A stretch of DNA of 40,615 nt, taken from Fimenecus sp045594885 (GTDB taxonomy: Bacteria; Bacillota; Clostridia; Oscillospirales; Acutalibacteraceae). Numbering within the stretch: the stretch's first letter is position 1; each line of letters opens with the position of its first letter. Below the pieces are notes generated by a model. The model saw only the letters and a program-made list of their open reading frames with translations. It was not told the DNA's origin and did no database searches. This document shows, piece after piece, positions 31,917-38,955 of this stretch. The position numbers and the translations under genes were made by a program. The stretch spans positions 1 through 40,615 of the forward strand of contig JAZNZJ010000050.1 in assembly GCA_045594885.1 (NCBI GenBank), given 5' to 3'.

Positions 31917-33209
31917 ATGAACGAAACTTATTTCCATTCCGTGCGACTTGATGCTGAAAAATGCAGGGGCTGTGTAAGCTGTCTTAAGAGATGCCCCACA
32001 AATGCAATCAGAGTACGTAACGGAAAAGCATACATAATTTCAGAAAAGTGTGTTGACTGTGGCGAATGTATAAGAATTTGCCCATATCACGCAAAATATG
32101 CTGAAAAATATTCTCTTAATGAAATTCTTGAATATAAACACAGAATTGCACTGCCCGCACCAACCCTTTACGGTCAGTTCAATAATCTTGATGACCCCGA
32201 CTATGTGTTGACGGGTCTTAAAAGAATGGGCTTTGATGATGTGTTTGAGGTTTCAAAAGGCGCAGAATTAGTGAGCGAGGCTACTCGTTTGATTCTTTCA
32301 ATGAAAGATACACCCAAGCCCTTGATTTCTTCTGCTTGTCCCGCAGTTGTAAGACTTATAAGAGTGCGATTTCCCAACCTTATTCACAATGTGCTTGATT
32401 TGAATGCCCCAATGGAAGAAGCGGCACGTCTTGCACGTATTAAGGCACGTGAAGAAACAGGACTTTCTGACGAAGAAATTGGTGTGTTTTTCATTACACC
32501 CTGTACCGCAAAAATTTCGTCGATTAAGCAGCCTATTTGCAATGGTAAGTCAAATATTAACGGTGTTCTTGCAATTAAAGATATTTACCCCGTACTTGTT
32601 CAACAGATGGATAAAATTATTGAACTTGAAGATTTGAGCGACTCGGGAATTATCGGTGTTGGCTGGGCATCCTCGGGTGGCGAATCTGCCGCAATACTCA
32701 GAGAACGTTATCTTGCCGCAGACGGTATTGAAAATGTAATTAAGGTGCTTGAAGAATTAGAGGACGAAAAGCTCAATGACCTTGACTTTATTGAACTTAA
32801 TGCTTGTTCGGGCGGTTGCGTTGGCGGTCCGTTGACCGTTGAAAATCCATTTGTAGCAAAGGCAAGACTTCACAGGCTTCGCAAGTATATGCCTGTTTCT
32901 TGTAACCATCTTGAATATGACAGTATTCCCCGGGAAATGTATTGGCAAAAACCACTTGAGGCATCTCCTTGGAAATTGGCAGATAATGTTTTTGAAGCAA
33001 TGCAGAAAATGAGCGAAATCAAAGAAATTGAAGAATCGTTGCCCGGTCTTGATTGTGGAATGTGCGGTTCACCATCATGTCACTGCTTTGCAGAAGATGT
33101 GGTAATTGGTAAAGCAGATGTTAGTGACTGTATTTTTGCTCTTAAAAATGAAGAAGGTGCAGAGCGATTTATCCCTAAACCATTCCGCACAGAAAATAAT
33201 GAGGAATAA
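31917..33209 (+). CDS. [FeFe]-hydrogenase-like sensory protein (HydS type)
   Basis: The 430-residue protein has two [4Fe-4S] ferredoxin motifs (C16, C19, C22, C26 and C45, C48, C51, C55), an H-cluster domain, and a C-terminal Fe-S motif of the CGMCGSPSC type (C380, C383, C388, C405). H-cluster motif L1 is SSACP at 138-142, L2 is TPCTAK with C196 and K199, L3 is ACSGGCVGG with C297 and C301. All four cluster cysteines (C141, C196, C297, C301) are kept, but the proton-relay cysteine of canonical TSCCP is alanine (A140) and the methionine before PC is threonine. These are marks of sensory or low-activity group C/D hydrogenases. It lacks PAS and phosphatase domains. The neighbours DRTGG, HATPase, DRTGG and PHP support a regulatory role. 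No catalytic hydABC genes are in the window. Confidence 0.88.
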   Translation: MNETYFHSVRLDAEKCRGCVSCLKRCPTNAIRVRNGKAYIISEKCVDCGECIRICPYHAKYAEKYSLNEILEYKHRIALPAPTLYGQFNNLDDPDYVLTGLKRMGFDDVFEVSKGAELVSEATRLILSMKDTPKPLISSACPAVVRLIRVRFPNLIHNVLDLNAPMEEAARLARIKAREETGLSDEEIGVFFITPCTAKISSIKQPICNGKSNINGVLAIKDIYPVLVQQMDKIIELEDLSDSGIIGVGWASSGGESAAILRERYLAADGIENVIKVLEELEDEKLNDLDFIELNACSGGCVGGPLTVENPFVAKARLHRLRKYMPVSCNHLEYDSIPREMYWQKPLEASPWKLADNVFEAMQKMSEIKEIEESLPGLDCGMCGSPSCHCFAEDVVIGKADVSDCIFALKNEEGAERFIPKPFRTENNEE

Positions 33210-33211
33210 TA

Positions 33212-33538
33212 ATGAAAATAAGTGAAATCTGTGAAAAATTACAACTTAAAATTCTTGTTGAAGGTGACAGCGACCGCATAGTAACCGGCGGTTATTGTGG
33301 CGACCTTTTAAGCTGGGTTATGGGCAGAGCACAGAGTGGTGATTGCTGGTTTACCGTAATGGGTAACATAAATGCAATCGCAGTTTCTGTTCTTGCTGAT
33401 TGTGCCTGCATTGTGCTTTGCGAAAATGCTACACTGGATGATGATGCCAAAATGCGTGCAGAAATGCAGGGTGTAACTGTTCTTGCAACGGAAGAAAACT
33501 CATATAAAATGGCACAAAAACTTGGTGAAATCTTATGA
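33212..33538 (+). CDS. DRTGG-domain protein 2
   Basis: This 108-residue protein is a second small DRTGG-like domain. It shows the namesake-type turn SDRIVTGGYCGDLLSWVMG, then CWFTVMGNINAIAVSVLADCACIVLCENA and VTVLATEENSYKMAQKLGE. It differs clearly from the first DRTGG protein, so they are not recent duplicates. GAGGAAT precedes ATG 33212, two bases after the sensor stop. It overlaps the PHP gene by ATGA. Confidence 0.85.
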   Translation: MKISEICEKLQLKILVEGDSDRIVTGGYCGDLLSWVMGRAQSGDCWFTVMGNINAIAVSVLADCACIVLCENATLDDDAKMRAEMQGVTVLATEENSYKMAQKLGEIL

Positions 33539-34254
33539 ATTTAAAGTATGATTTTCATCTGCATTCGTGCTTGTCCCCCTGCGGTGATAATGATATGACA
33601 CCTTACAATCTTGTCAATATGGCAAAGCTTATGGGTTATGATATTATCGCTCTCACAGACCACAACTCCTGCCTTAATTGCCCCGCCGCAATAAAAGCGG
33701 GTGAACAGGCGGGTATTACTGTTGTGCCCGGAATGGAACTTTGCACATCAGAAGAAATTCATACGGTATGTCTTTTTCCGACACTTCAAAAAGCATTGGA
33801 TTTTTCAGAATATGTGAAATCCACAATGCCACCAATAAAAAATAAACCCGAAATATTCGGGCAACAAATAATAATGGATAATCTTGATAATGTTTTGGGC
33901 GAAGAAGAAATTTTGCTTACAACAGCATCGGGAATAAGCATTGACGATGTGGTGCGGGAGGTTGCGAAATTTGACGGTGCAGTTTTCCCTGCCCACCTTG
34001 ACCGTGCTTCATATTCGGTGTTATCGGTTTTAGGCTTTATGTACCCTGAAATGAATTTTACAGCAGCAGAATTTACACATAAAGCATATATTCCACAATA
34101 CGAAGAAAAACACGGGATTTTAAAAGAAATGAAGCATCTTCGCAATTCAGATGCCCATTATCTTGAAAATATGGTTGAGGCGAGTTGCGAAATTGATTTG
34201 CCTGAATGTAGTGCACAGGCAGTTGTAGATTATATATTAAAAAAGGGATGCTAA
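33535..34254 (+). CDS. PHP-domain metal-dependent phosphoesterase
   Basis: The 239-residue protein has the four PHP metal motifs: H8-L-H10 in DFHLHS, D42-H43 in ALTDHN, E68 in PGMELC with H76, and the C-terminal NSDAH at about residues 204-208. PHP enzymes hydrolyse phosphoesters of nucleotides or nucleic acid ends; this short type is often found beside the hydrogenase-linked DRTGG and HATPase genes. It also has several Cys residues (SCLSPC, SCLNC). It is the last gene of the operon; a terminator stem overlaps its stop codon. Confidence 0.88.
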   Translation: MNLKYDFHLHSCLSPCGDNDMTPYNLVNMAKLMGYDIIALTDHNSCLNCPAAIKAGEQAGITVVPGMELCTSEEIHTVCLFPTLQKALDFSEYVKSTMPPIKNKPEIFGQQIIMDNLDNVLGEEEILLTTASGISIDDVVREVAKFDGAVFPAHLDRASYSVLSVLGFMYPEMNFTAAEFTHKAYIPQYEEKHGILKEMKHLRNSDAHYLENMVEASCEIDLPECSAQAVVDYILKKGC

Positions 34255-34270
34255 CAGCATCCCTTAACTT
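34243..34270 (+). terminator. Terminator of the sensor operon overlapping the PHP stop
   Basis: AAGGGATGC and GCATCCCTT flank TAACA, followed by AACTTTTG. The stem contains the last codons of the PHP gene. Confidence 0.75.
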
Positions 34271-34276
34271 TTGTTA

Positions 34277-34792
34277 TTATCCAATTTTTTCACAAACTGA
34301 AACTGCATACTCGCCCACAAAATCGGTTTTGAATTCATAGTTTTCAAGTGAATAAATATCAAAACCCTTTACAACTTCACCGATACCCGTGCCCAGAATT
34401 TTGCTGTATGCCTCTTTGCGTGTCCAAATTTCATAAAAAACCTCGGCGGTGGGGTTTGAATTAAATTTTTCTAATTCTTTACCGTGAAAAAATCTTTTTG
34501 CGACTTTATTGAAATCCCTTTCAGTCATTTTTTCAATGTCAATGCCCACAGGGTGAAAATCATTTTTGCAAACGGCAACGTGGTCACCGCTGTGAGAAAT
34601 ACTTACATAAGAATTTTTTGCTACGGGTTTTCCGTTTGATTCATATGTTAAATCCTCAACACCCATACAATGAAGCGCTGCGGCTGCGGCTATACTTTCA
34701 GGCTTTTTGCAGTGGTCTGCTATTGTGCCGTCAAATTCCCATTTTGTCAAATCATTTCTTTCTGCTAAATCGAAAACATAAATCAAAGACAT
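34277..34792 (-). CDS. 4'-phosphopantetheinyl transferase, short Sfp type
   Basis: The enzyme transfers phosphopantetheine from CoA to a carrier protein. The 171-residue product has the Sfp/HetI signatures: NGKPVAKN, VSISHSGDHVAV (64-69 SISHSG), GIDIEK with D85 and E87 for Mg binding, and W123-T-R-K126-E-A. It is shorter than Sfp (about 224), with an abbreviated N-terminal half-domain. No polyketide or peptide synthetase is in the window, so it may serve the fatty-acid carrier protein. GGTGAT precedes ATG 34790-34792. It lies 51 bases after the M23 gene on the same strand and may be cotranscribed with it. Confidence 0.9.
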   Translation of the reverse strand: MSLIYVFDLAERNDLTKWEFDGTIADHCKKPESIAAAAALHCMGVEDLTYESNGKPVAKNSYVSISHSGDHVAVCKNDFHPVGIDIEKMTERDFNKVAKRFFHGKELEKFNSNPTAEVFYEIWTRKEAYSKILGTGIGEVVKGFDIYSLENYEFKTDFVGEYAVSVCEKIG

Positions 34793-34843
34793 AATATCAC
34801 CGCAGAGATTTTAACATATTATGCTTTGATTATCAACAAAAAA

Positions 34844-35509
34844 TCAGAATTCAATTCGTTTATCAAGATAATCGGTGGGGGATACGGTTATTCCATCCTT
34901 ATGCATTTCAAGGTGCAAATGAACTCCGTCGGCACTTTCAATGGGTATTTCTCCTAACAATCCAATTTTTTGATTGGTTTTAACCTTGTCACCCGGTTGC
35001 ACGGTTGAGCCCCTTTCAAGCCCTGAATAATCTGCAGTTATTCCGTTGCCGTGGTCAATTGTCACAACAGCACCCCAAAGCTCATCGTTGCGTACAGCCG
35101 TGACCTGACCGTCGCATATGGCGTTGACCTGGTCGCCTTTTGTACCCGCTATGTCAATTCCGTTATGAGTTCGCCAATCGTCAGTAGTTTTGTTTTTTAC
35201 AATTTCGCCACCTGAATAAGCCTTTGAAATTTTGTTATTTAAAGGGTATGCAAAATAAATGCTCACCACTTCTTTTGTGGTAGTTTCGGTGTTATATCGC
35301 TCGTCGGGAATATCTGTTACGGGGGTGTTTACGGGGGTTTCTTTTGTAGTGGATTCGGTGGTGCTCACGGCGGTAGTATCGTCGGGCAAAACATTGGTAT
35401 TGTCTTTATTTGCAATCCAAAAAGACAAAAGGGTCGCTGCACAGATTGCAAGTGCTGCCACAGAATAAATTGTTTTTTTTATTTTTTCTTCATTTCTGAT
35501 TTTTTTCAA
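34844..35509 (-). CDS. M23 peptidase-domain membrane protein (SpoIIQ-like)
   Basis: M23 proteins cut peptide cross-links or cross-bridges in the wall; SpoIIQ is the forespore member. Residue numbers are from the TTG start at 35507-35509. A basic head and one membrane helix at about 14-31 precede a Thr-rich linker (40-80) and the M23 domain. The zinc ligands H115 and D119 (HNGIDI) and H197, H199 (HLHLEM) are all present, so the domain could be active. TTG was chosen because GAGGTGA lies just upstream and the GTG at 35516 is inside that site. The length fits clostridial SpoIIQ but SpoIIIAH is not nearby. Confidence 0.83.
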   Translation of the reverse strand: MKKIRNEEKIKKTIYSVAALAICAATLLSFWIANKDNTNVLPDDTTAVSTTESTTKETPVNTPVTDIPDERYNTETTTKEVVSIYFAYPLNNKISKAYSGGEIVKNKTTDDWRTHNGIDIAGTKGDQVNAICDGQVTAVRNDELWGAVVTIDHGNGITADYSGLERGSTVQPGDKVKTNQKIGLLGEIPIESADGVHLHLEMHKDGITVSPTDYLDKRIEF

Positions 35510-35517
35510 ATAAATCA

Positions 35518-35542
35518 CCTCTGTTGATATTTTTGACAGAGG
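35518..35542 (-). promoter_or_regulatory. Hairpin enclosing the M23 gene ribosome site
   Basis: In the minus-strand leader CCTCTGT and ACAGAGG can pair across an 11-base loop, and the second arm includes the AGAGG of the ribosome site just upstream of the TTG start. Confidence 0.45.
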
Positions 35543-35587
35543 TGTAAAATTTATACAACTGATTATAAAATCGCAATAGTGGGTTAA

Positions 35588-35684
35588 AAGAAAAAACGGA
35601 CGGTTGCGGAGCCGTCCGTTTTTCCGGGCTTTCGCCCTTTGGGGTTGTTTGAGGATGGGGTATGGTACTCATTGCTGAGTACAG
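35588..35684 (-). ncRNA. Candidate C-rich small RNA with two GNRA hairpins
   Basis: Read on the minus strand: hairpin 1 GTACTCA-GCAA-TGAGTAC (35665-35682), a C-rich single strand with CCCC twice and TCCTC, hairpin 2 GGGC-GAAA-GCCC (35626-35637), then an intrinsic terminator ACGGACGG...CCGTCCGT (35596-35619) with TTTTTTCTTTT. Both small hairpins have GNRA loops only in this orientation. A TATATT box (minus strand, 35691-35696) would start transcription near 35684. The terminator is otherwise unexplained, since it lies upstream of both divergent neighbours. The gap 35510-35866 has no ORF of note. Confidence 0.55.
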
Positions 35685-35776
35685 TTAAATAATATACTAT
35701 AAATATTAAAAAACAATGAATATATCTTTAAAAAACTGAAAAAGAAATATTTTTCAATAAAATTTTATAAAAATAG

Positions 35777-35815
35777 CGAACAAATGTTTACTTTTTGAAA
35801 ATTATATGTTAGAAT
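35777..35815 (+). promoter_or_regulatory. lexA promoter with SOS box
   Basis: CGAACAAATGTTTA at 35777-35790 matches the Bacillus-type LexA box CGAAC-N4-GTTY at all but its last position. It overlaps a -35 TTTACT (35787-35792) that is 17 bases from -10 TAGAAT (35810-35815). It gives autorepression of lexA. Confidence 0.85.
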
Positions 35816-35866
35816 ATAGAAAAAAGTATGCAATTTTCTATTGAATTTTTATTTGAGGTGGATTTT

Positions 35867-36457
35867 ATGAGACCTATCAATGATACACAACAAAAAATTT
35901 ATGAATTTCTTTGTGAACGTTCTCAATGCGGTGTTCCTCCGTCAGTGCGTGAAATTGGCTCGGCAGTTGGGCTTAAATCAACGTCGTCAGTTCAAGCCAA
36001 TCTTGATGCACTTGAAGAAGCGGGTTATATTGAACGTGACCCACTCTTAAAACGTTCAATTCGTGTGCTTGGTCAAGCAGAGAATGTGACAAGTGTGCCC
36101 CTTTTGGGTACTGTTACTGCGGGTATGCCAATTCTTGCAGTTGAGCAGATTGAGGGTTATATTCCTTACAATGGCAGAATTTCACGAGATAAATCACTTT
36201 TTGCTCTTAAAGTTCGTGGTGAGAGTATGCTTTGGGCGGGTATTCTTGACGGTGATATTGTAATTTGTGAGAAAACACCATATGCTACTAACGGTGAGAT
36301 TGTTGTTGCTATGATTGAAGACGAGGCAACAGTAAAACGTTTTTATAAAGAGAACGGCCATTTCAGATTGCAACCTGAAAATGATGCTTATGAACCGATT
36401 ATCACAAACGAGGTAATCATTCTTGGTAAAGTAGTTGCACTTTACAGATATTATTAA
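35867..36457 (+). CDS. lexA: LexA SOS repressor
   Basis: LexA represses DNA-damage genes and cleaves itself when RecA is activated. The 196-residue product has the winged-helix DNA-binding domain (residues 4-65; TQQKIYEFLCERSQC, PSVREIGSAVGLKSTSSVQ), the cleavage site A85-G86 in TVTAGMP, the catalytic S120 in GESM and K157 in TVKRF, numbers within one of E. coli LexA. ATG 35867 follows GAGGTG; the frame upstream to 35828 lacks a ribosome site. A LexA box covers its promoter. It stands alone before a terminator. Confidence 0.96.
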   Translation: MRPINDTQQKIYEFLCERSQCGVPPSVREIGSAVGLKSTSSVQANLDALEEAGYIERDPLLKRSIRVLGQAENVTSVPLLGTVTAGMPILAVEQIEGYIPYNGRISRDKSLFALKVRGESMLWAGILDGDIVICEKTPYATNGEIVVAMIEDEATVKRFYKENGHFRLQPENDAYEPIITNEVIILGKVVALYRYY

Positions 36458-36464
36458 TAACGTC

Positions 36465-36490
36465 GGCGGGACTTGTTCCCGCCATTTTTA
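36465..36490 (+). terminator. lexA terminator
   Basis: GGCGGGA and TCCCGCC flank CTTGT, followed by ATTTTTATTTG. Confidence 0.85.
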
Positions 36491-36507
36491 TTTGCCATAT
36501 AATTCAT

Positions 36508-36536
36508 TTGACATTTAACAAAAAACATAATATACT
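36508..36536 (+). promoter_or_regulatory. Promoter of the rRNA methyltransferase operon
   Basis: TTGACA at 36508-36513 and TATACT at 36531-36536 have a 17-base spacer. Confidence 0.8.
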
Positions 36537-36581
36537 AAAACTAAAATAGGTAAGTTTCGATTTTTTGAATGGAGATACAGA

Positions 36582-37697
36582 ATGAATATAAAATTTTCTG
36601 CACCCTGTCTTTTAGGTCTTGAGGGGCTTGTGGCACAAGAATTGCGTGATATGGACGCACTTAATGTTGAGGCGAAAAACGGCAGAGTTGATTTTGAGGG
36701 TGATGAGAGTATTCTCGCCCGTGCAAATATCTGCTCACGATACAGTGAAAGAATTTTAATAAGAATGGGTGAATTTAAAGCAGTTACCTTTGAACAGCTC
36801 TTTCAGGGTGTGAAAAATATTCCTTGGGAAGAATGGGTCGGAAAATACGATGCATTTCCTGTAAAGGGTTATTCACTCAATTCACAGCTTCATTCGGTGA
36901 GTGACTGTCAGGCAATCATCAAAAAGGCGATGGTTGAAAGACTTAAATCAAAATATGGTGTTTCTTGGTTTGAAGAATCGGGTGCAATGCATCAAATTCA
37001 GTTTTCAATTATGAAAGACATTGTAACAGTGTTTATTGATTCTTCGGGTGTGGGACTTCACAAAAGAGGCTACCGCCCCGTTGCAAACTCCGCACCAATC
37101 AAAGAAACACTTGCGGCGGCAATGGCTGACTTAGCCCGTCTTCGTCATTATCATACTCTTTATGACGTTTGCTGTGGCTCGGGTACAATTCTAATTGAGG
37201 GTGCAATGAAAGCGATGAATATTGCACCGGGAATTCGCCGTTCATTTATTTCAGAAAGATTTGAGAATATTGACTCAACTGTGTGGCAGCAGGAACGTGC
37301 AAGGGCTGCGGATTTAGTTGTTAAGGATGCAGACTTTATGGCATACGGCTCTGACATTGATTTTCACGCACTTGAAATTGCCCGTGAAAATGCACGTCGT
37401 GCAGGTGTGGGAATGAAAATTGACCTTTCTAAAAAGGATTTGAAAGATTTCAAACCCAAATCTGAAAGAGGTACTGTAATTTGCAATCCACCCTATGGCG
37501 AGAGAATGCTCGACATTAAAACCGCAGAGGATATTTACAGAACAATGGGCAATATTTTTAAGCAAGAACGAGGCTGGGCTTATTATATTATCAGTCCTGA
37601 CGAGAATTTTGAGAAATGCTTCGGCAGAAAAGCAGATAAGAGAAGAAAGTTGTATAACGGTATGATTAAATGCCAGTTATATATGTATTACAAATAG
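36582..37697 (+). CDS. THUMP-domain RNA methyltransferase (RlmL N-terminal/YpsC type)
   Basis: The 371-residue protein resembles YpsC, the single-domain version of the 23S rRNA m2G2445 methyltransferase. The N-terminal part (1 to about 155) contains a ferredoxin-like and THUMP RNA-binding domain (LLGLEGLVAQELRDMDALNV, FPVKGYSLNSQLHSVSDCQAI). The methyltransferase part has GLHKRGYRP, the SAM site YDVCCGSGTILIEGA and the N6/N2 catalytic motif NPPYGERM at about 300. It starts after ATGGAG. The lipid kinase gene follows 11 bases after its stop. Confidence 0.92.
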   Translation: MNIKFSAPCLLGLEGLVAQELRDMDALNVEAKNGRVDFEGDESILARANICSRYSERILIRMGEFKAVTFEQLFQGVKNIPWEEWVGKYDAFPVKGYSLNSQLHSVSDCQAIIKKAMVERLKSKYGVSWFEESGAMHQIQFSIMKDIVTVFIDSSGVGLHKRGYRPVANSAPIKETLAAAMADLARLRHYHTLYDVCCGSGTILIEGAMKAMNIAPGIRRSFISERFENIDSTVWQQERARAADLVVKDADFMAYGSDIDFHALEIARENARRAGVGMKIDLSKKDLKDFKPKSERGTVICNPPYGERMLDIKTAEDIYRTMGNIFKQERGWAYYIISPDENFEKCFGRKADKRRKLYNGMIKCQLYMYYK

Positions 37698-37708
37698 CAG
37701 GTGACTAT

Positions 37709-38614
37709 ATGAAGCACGTTTTTATTGTTAATCCTGTTGCAGGAAAAGGCAAAATTGCGAATGAGTTTATCCCTACAATTGAAGAATACATAAAAAAGAG
37801 CAATCTTGATGCAGAAATTTACGTTACAAAAGAGAGCCGTGACGGAATGAGATATGTTGAGGAACTTGCAAAGACGGGTGAAGAAATTCGTTTTTATTCC
37901 TGTGGTGGTGACGGCACACTTTATGAGGTCGTTAATGGTTGTTATAAATACCCCAATTGTCAGGTTGCAAATATTCCCTTGGGCTCGGGTAATGATTTTT
38001 GCCGTCTTTTTGGGAAAAATAAAAATATTGATGACCACGTTAATGGTGTACCAATGAAGTTTGACCTTATTGAAACTGACGGAGCGGTAGCAATCAATGA
38101 ATGTGCAATGGGTCTTGATTCTGAAATCTGTGCAAAGCAGGGCGACTTTAAAAAGCTTCCCGGTGTAAATGGCGAAATGGCTTATACGGTTGCGGCAATT
38201 TATTGTCTTATGGGAAAATATAAAAATCGATTTAAGATTACTCTTGATGATAATGAGGTTTTTGAAGACGATTATCTATTTTGCTATATCGGTAATTCAC
38301 GTTGGTATGGTGGCGGATATATGGCAGCACCGAGTGCAATGCCAAACGACGGTTTTTTAGATGTTGTTATGGTGCGTAGTGACCGTGGCAGATTAAAGCT
38401 TTTACCACTCATTCCCGGATATAAAAAGGGCGAACACGTGAATTGGGATATTACAACCCATCGTCATGCGAAAAAGGTGAAGATTGAAAGTGCCGGTATT
38501 TCAGCGGTGAATGTAGATGGCGAATGGGCTTATGTAACTGAAAGAGAATTTAAAATTTTAGAGGGTGCAATCACATTTGTTGTGCCTTGCGGTTCAAAAT
38601 TTTTAGATATGTAA
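37709..38614 (+). CDS. Diacylglycerol kinase-family lipid kinase
   Basis: The 301-residue protein is a DagK/YegS-type lipid kinase, which phosphorylates diacylglycerol or a related lipid at the membrane's inner face. Motifs are FIVNPVAGKGK at 5-15, the nucleotide loop GGDGT at 66-70, PLGSGNDF at 90-97, and the metal-site loop NSRWYGGGYMAAP-S-A-PNDGFLDV near 205-225. ATG 37709 follows AGGTGA; the longer frame from 37670 lies within the preceding gene. In Bacillus DgkB recycles diacylglycerol from lipoteichoic acid synthesis, a plausible role here. Confidence 0.92.
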   Translation: MKHVFIVNPVAGKGKIANEFIPTIEEYIKKSNLDAEIYVTKESRDGMRYVEELAKTGEEIRFYSCGGDGTLYEVVNGCYKYPNCQVANIPLGSGNDFCRLFGKNKNIDDHVNGVPMKFDLIETDGAVAINECAMGLDSEICAKQGDFKKLPGVNGEMAYTVAAIYCLMGKYKNRFKITLDDNEVFEDDYLFCYIGNSRWYGGGYMAAPSAMPNDGFLDVVMVRSDRGRLKLLPLIPGYKKGEHVNWDITTHRHAKKVKIESAGISAVNVDGEWAYVTEREFKILEGAITFVVPCGSKFLDM

Positions 38615-38623
38615 ACATAGTAT

Positions 38624-38652
38624 GCGGGAGCTTTGCTCCCGCTGTATTTTGT
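38624..38652 (+). terminator. Terminator after the lipid kinase
   Basis: GCGGGAGC and GCTCCCGC flank TTT, followed by TGTATTTTG. Confidence 0.85.
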
Positions 38653-38663
38653 AATATTTTGCC

Positions 38664-38692
38664 TTGACAAAGTGCTAAAACCCTTGTATAAT
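38664..38692 (+). promoter_or_regulatory. Consensus promoter of tRNA-Thr
   Basis: TTGACA at 38664-38669 and TATAAT at 38687-38692 are both perfect consensus hexamers with a 17-base spacer. Confidence 0.92.
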
Positions 38693-38711
38693 AACTTTTG
38701 CATTTTAATAT

Positions 38712-38787
38712 GCTGCTATGGCTCAGGCGGTAGAGCACGTCCTTGGTAAGGACGAGGTCACCAGTTCGAATCTGGTTAGCAGCTCCA
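38712..38787 (+). tRNA. tRNA-Thr (anticodon GGT), CCA encoded
   Basis: The cloverleaf is complete: acceptor GCTGCTA with TAGCAGC, D arm GCTC...GAGC, anticodon stem CGTCC with GGACG around loop TTGGTAA (anticodon GGT, codon ACC), and T arm ACCAG-TTCGAAT-CTGGT. The 3' end is TCCA. Everything to its right is accessory in character, and tRNA 3' ends are common integration sites, but I found no second copy of its 3' end in the window. Confidence 0.95.
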
Positions 38788-38788
38788 A

Positions 38789-38818
38789 AGCCCCAAGGAC
38801 GATAAGTTCTTGGGGCTT
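38789..38818 (+). terminator. Hairpin after tRNA-Thr
   Basis: AAGCCCCAAG and CTTGGGGCTT pair around a short loop; the following T-run is poor (ACTTCTTA). Confidence 0.65.
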
Positions 38819-38820
38819 AC

Positions 38821-38907
38821 TTCTTACCTATTACCTCTTCACTCTTACCTCAAAAAAGTCCTTGGGACTTTGGGAAGTAATAAGTAATAGTGAATAGTGA
38901 AGAAGTA
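38821..38907. repeat. Imperfect inverted repeat, TATTACCTCTTCACT type
   Basis: The left arm (CTATTACCTCTTCACTC) and right arm (GTAATAAGTAATAGTGAATA) are loosely complementary around AAGTCC-TTG-GGACTT. It appears to be a noncoding repeat between the tRNA and the first orphan gene. The gap 38615-38955 otherwise holds the tRNA and promoters. Confidence 0.4.
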
Positions 38908-38909
38908 TT

Positions 38910-38936
38910 GCGGCTTCGCCGCTTTTATGCTATACT
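38910..38936 (+). promoter_or_regulatory. GCGGC-TTC-GCCGC mini-hairpin and extended -10 promoter of cassette 1
   Basis: The mini-hairpin at 38910-38922 has a GAA triloop on the minus strand. It abuts TTTATGCTATACT (38924-38936), an extended -10 box identical over 13 bases to 39799-39811 ahead of the next orphan gene. Confidence 0.65.
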
Positions 38937-38955
38937 ACACATAGGCGGTGATGAG

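Noticed and set aside
38712..38787. Phage-type att site at the tRNA 3' end
   Set aside because: No second copy of the tRNA 3' end and no integrase gene were found in the window.
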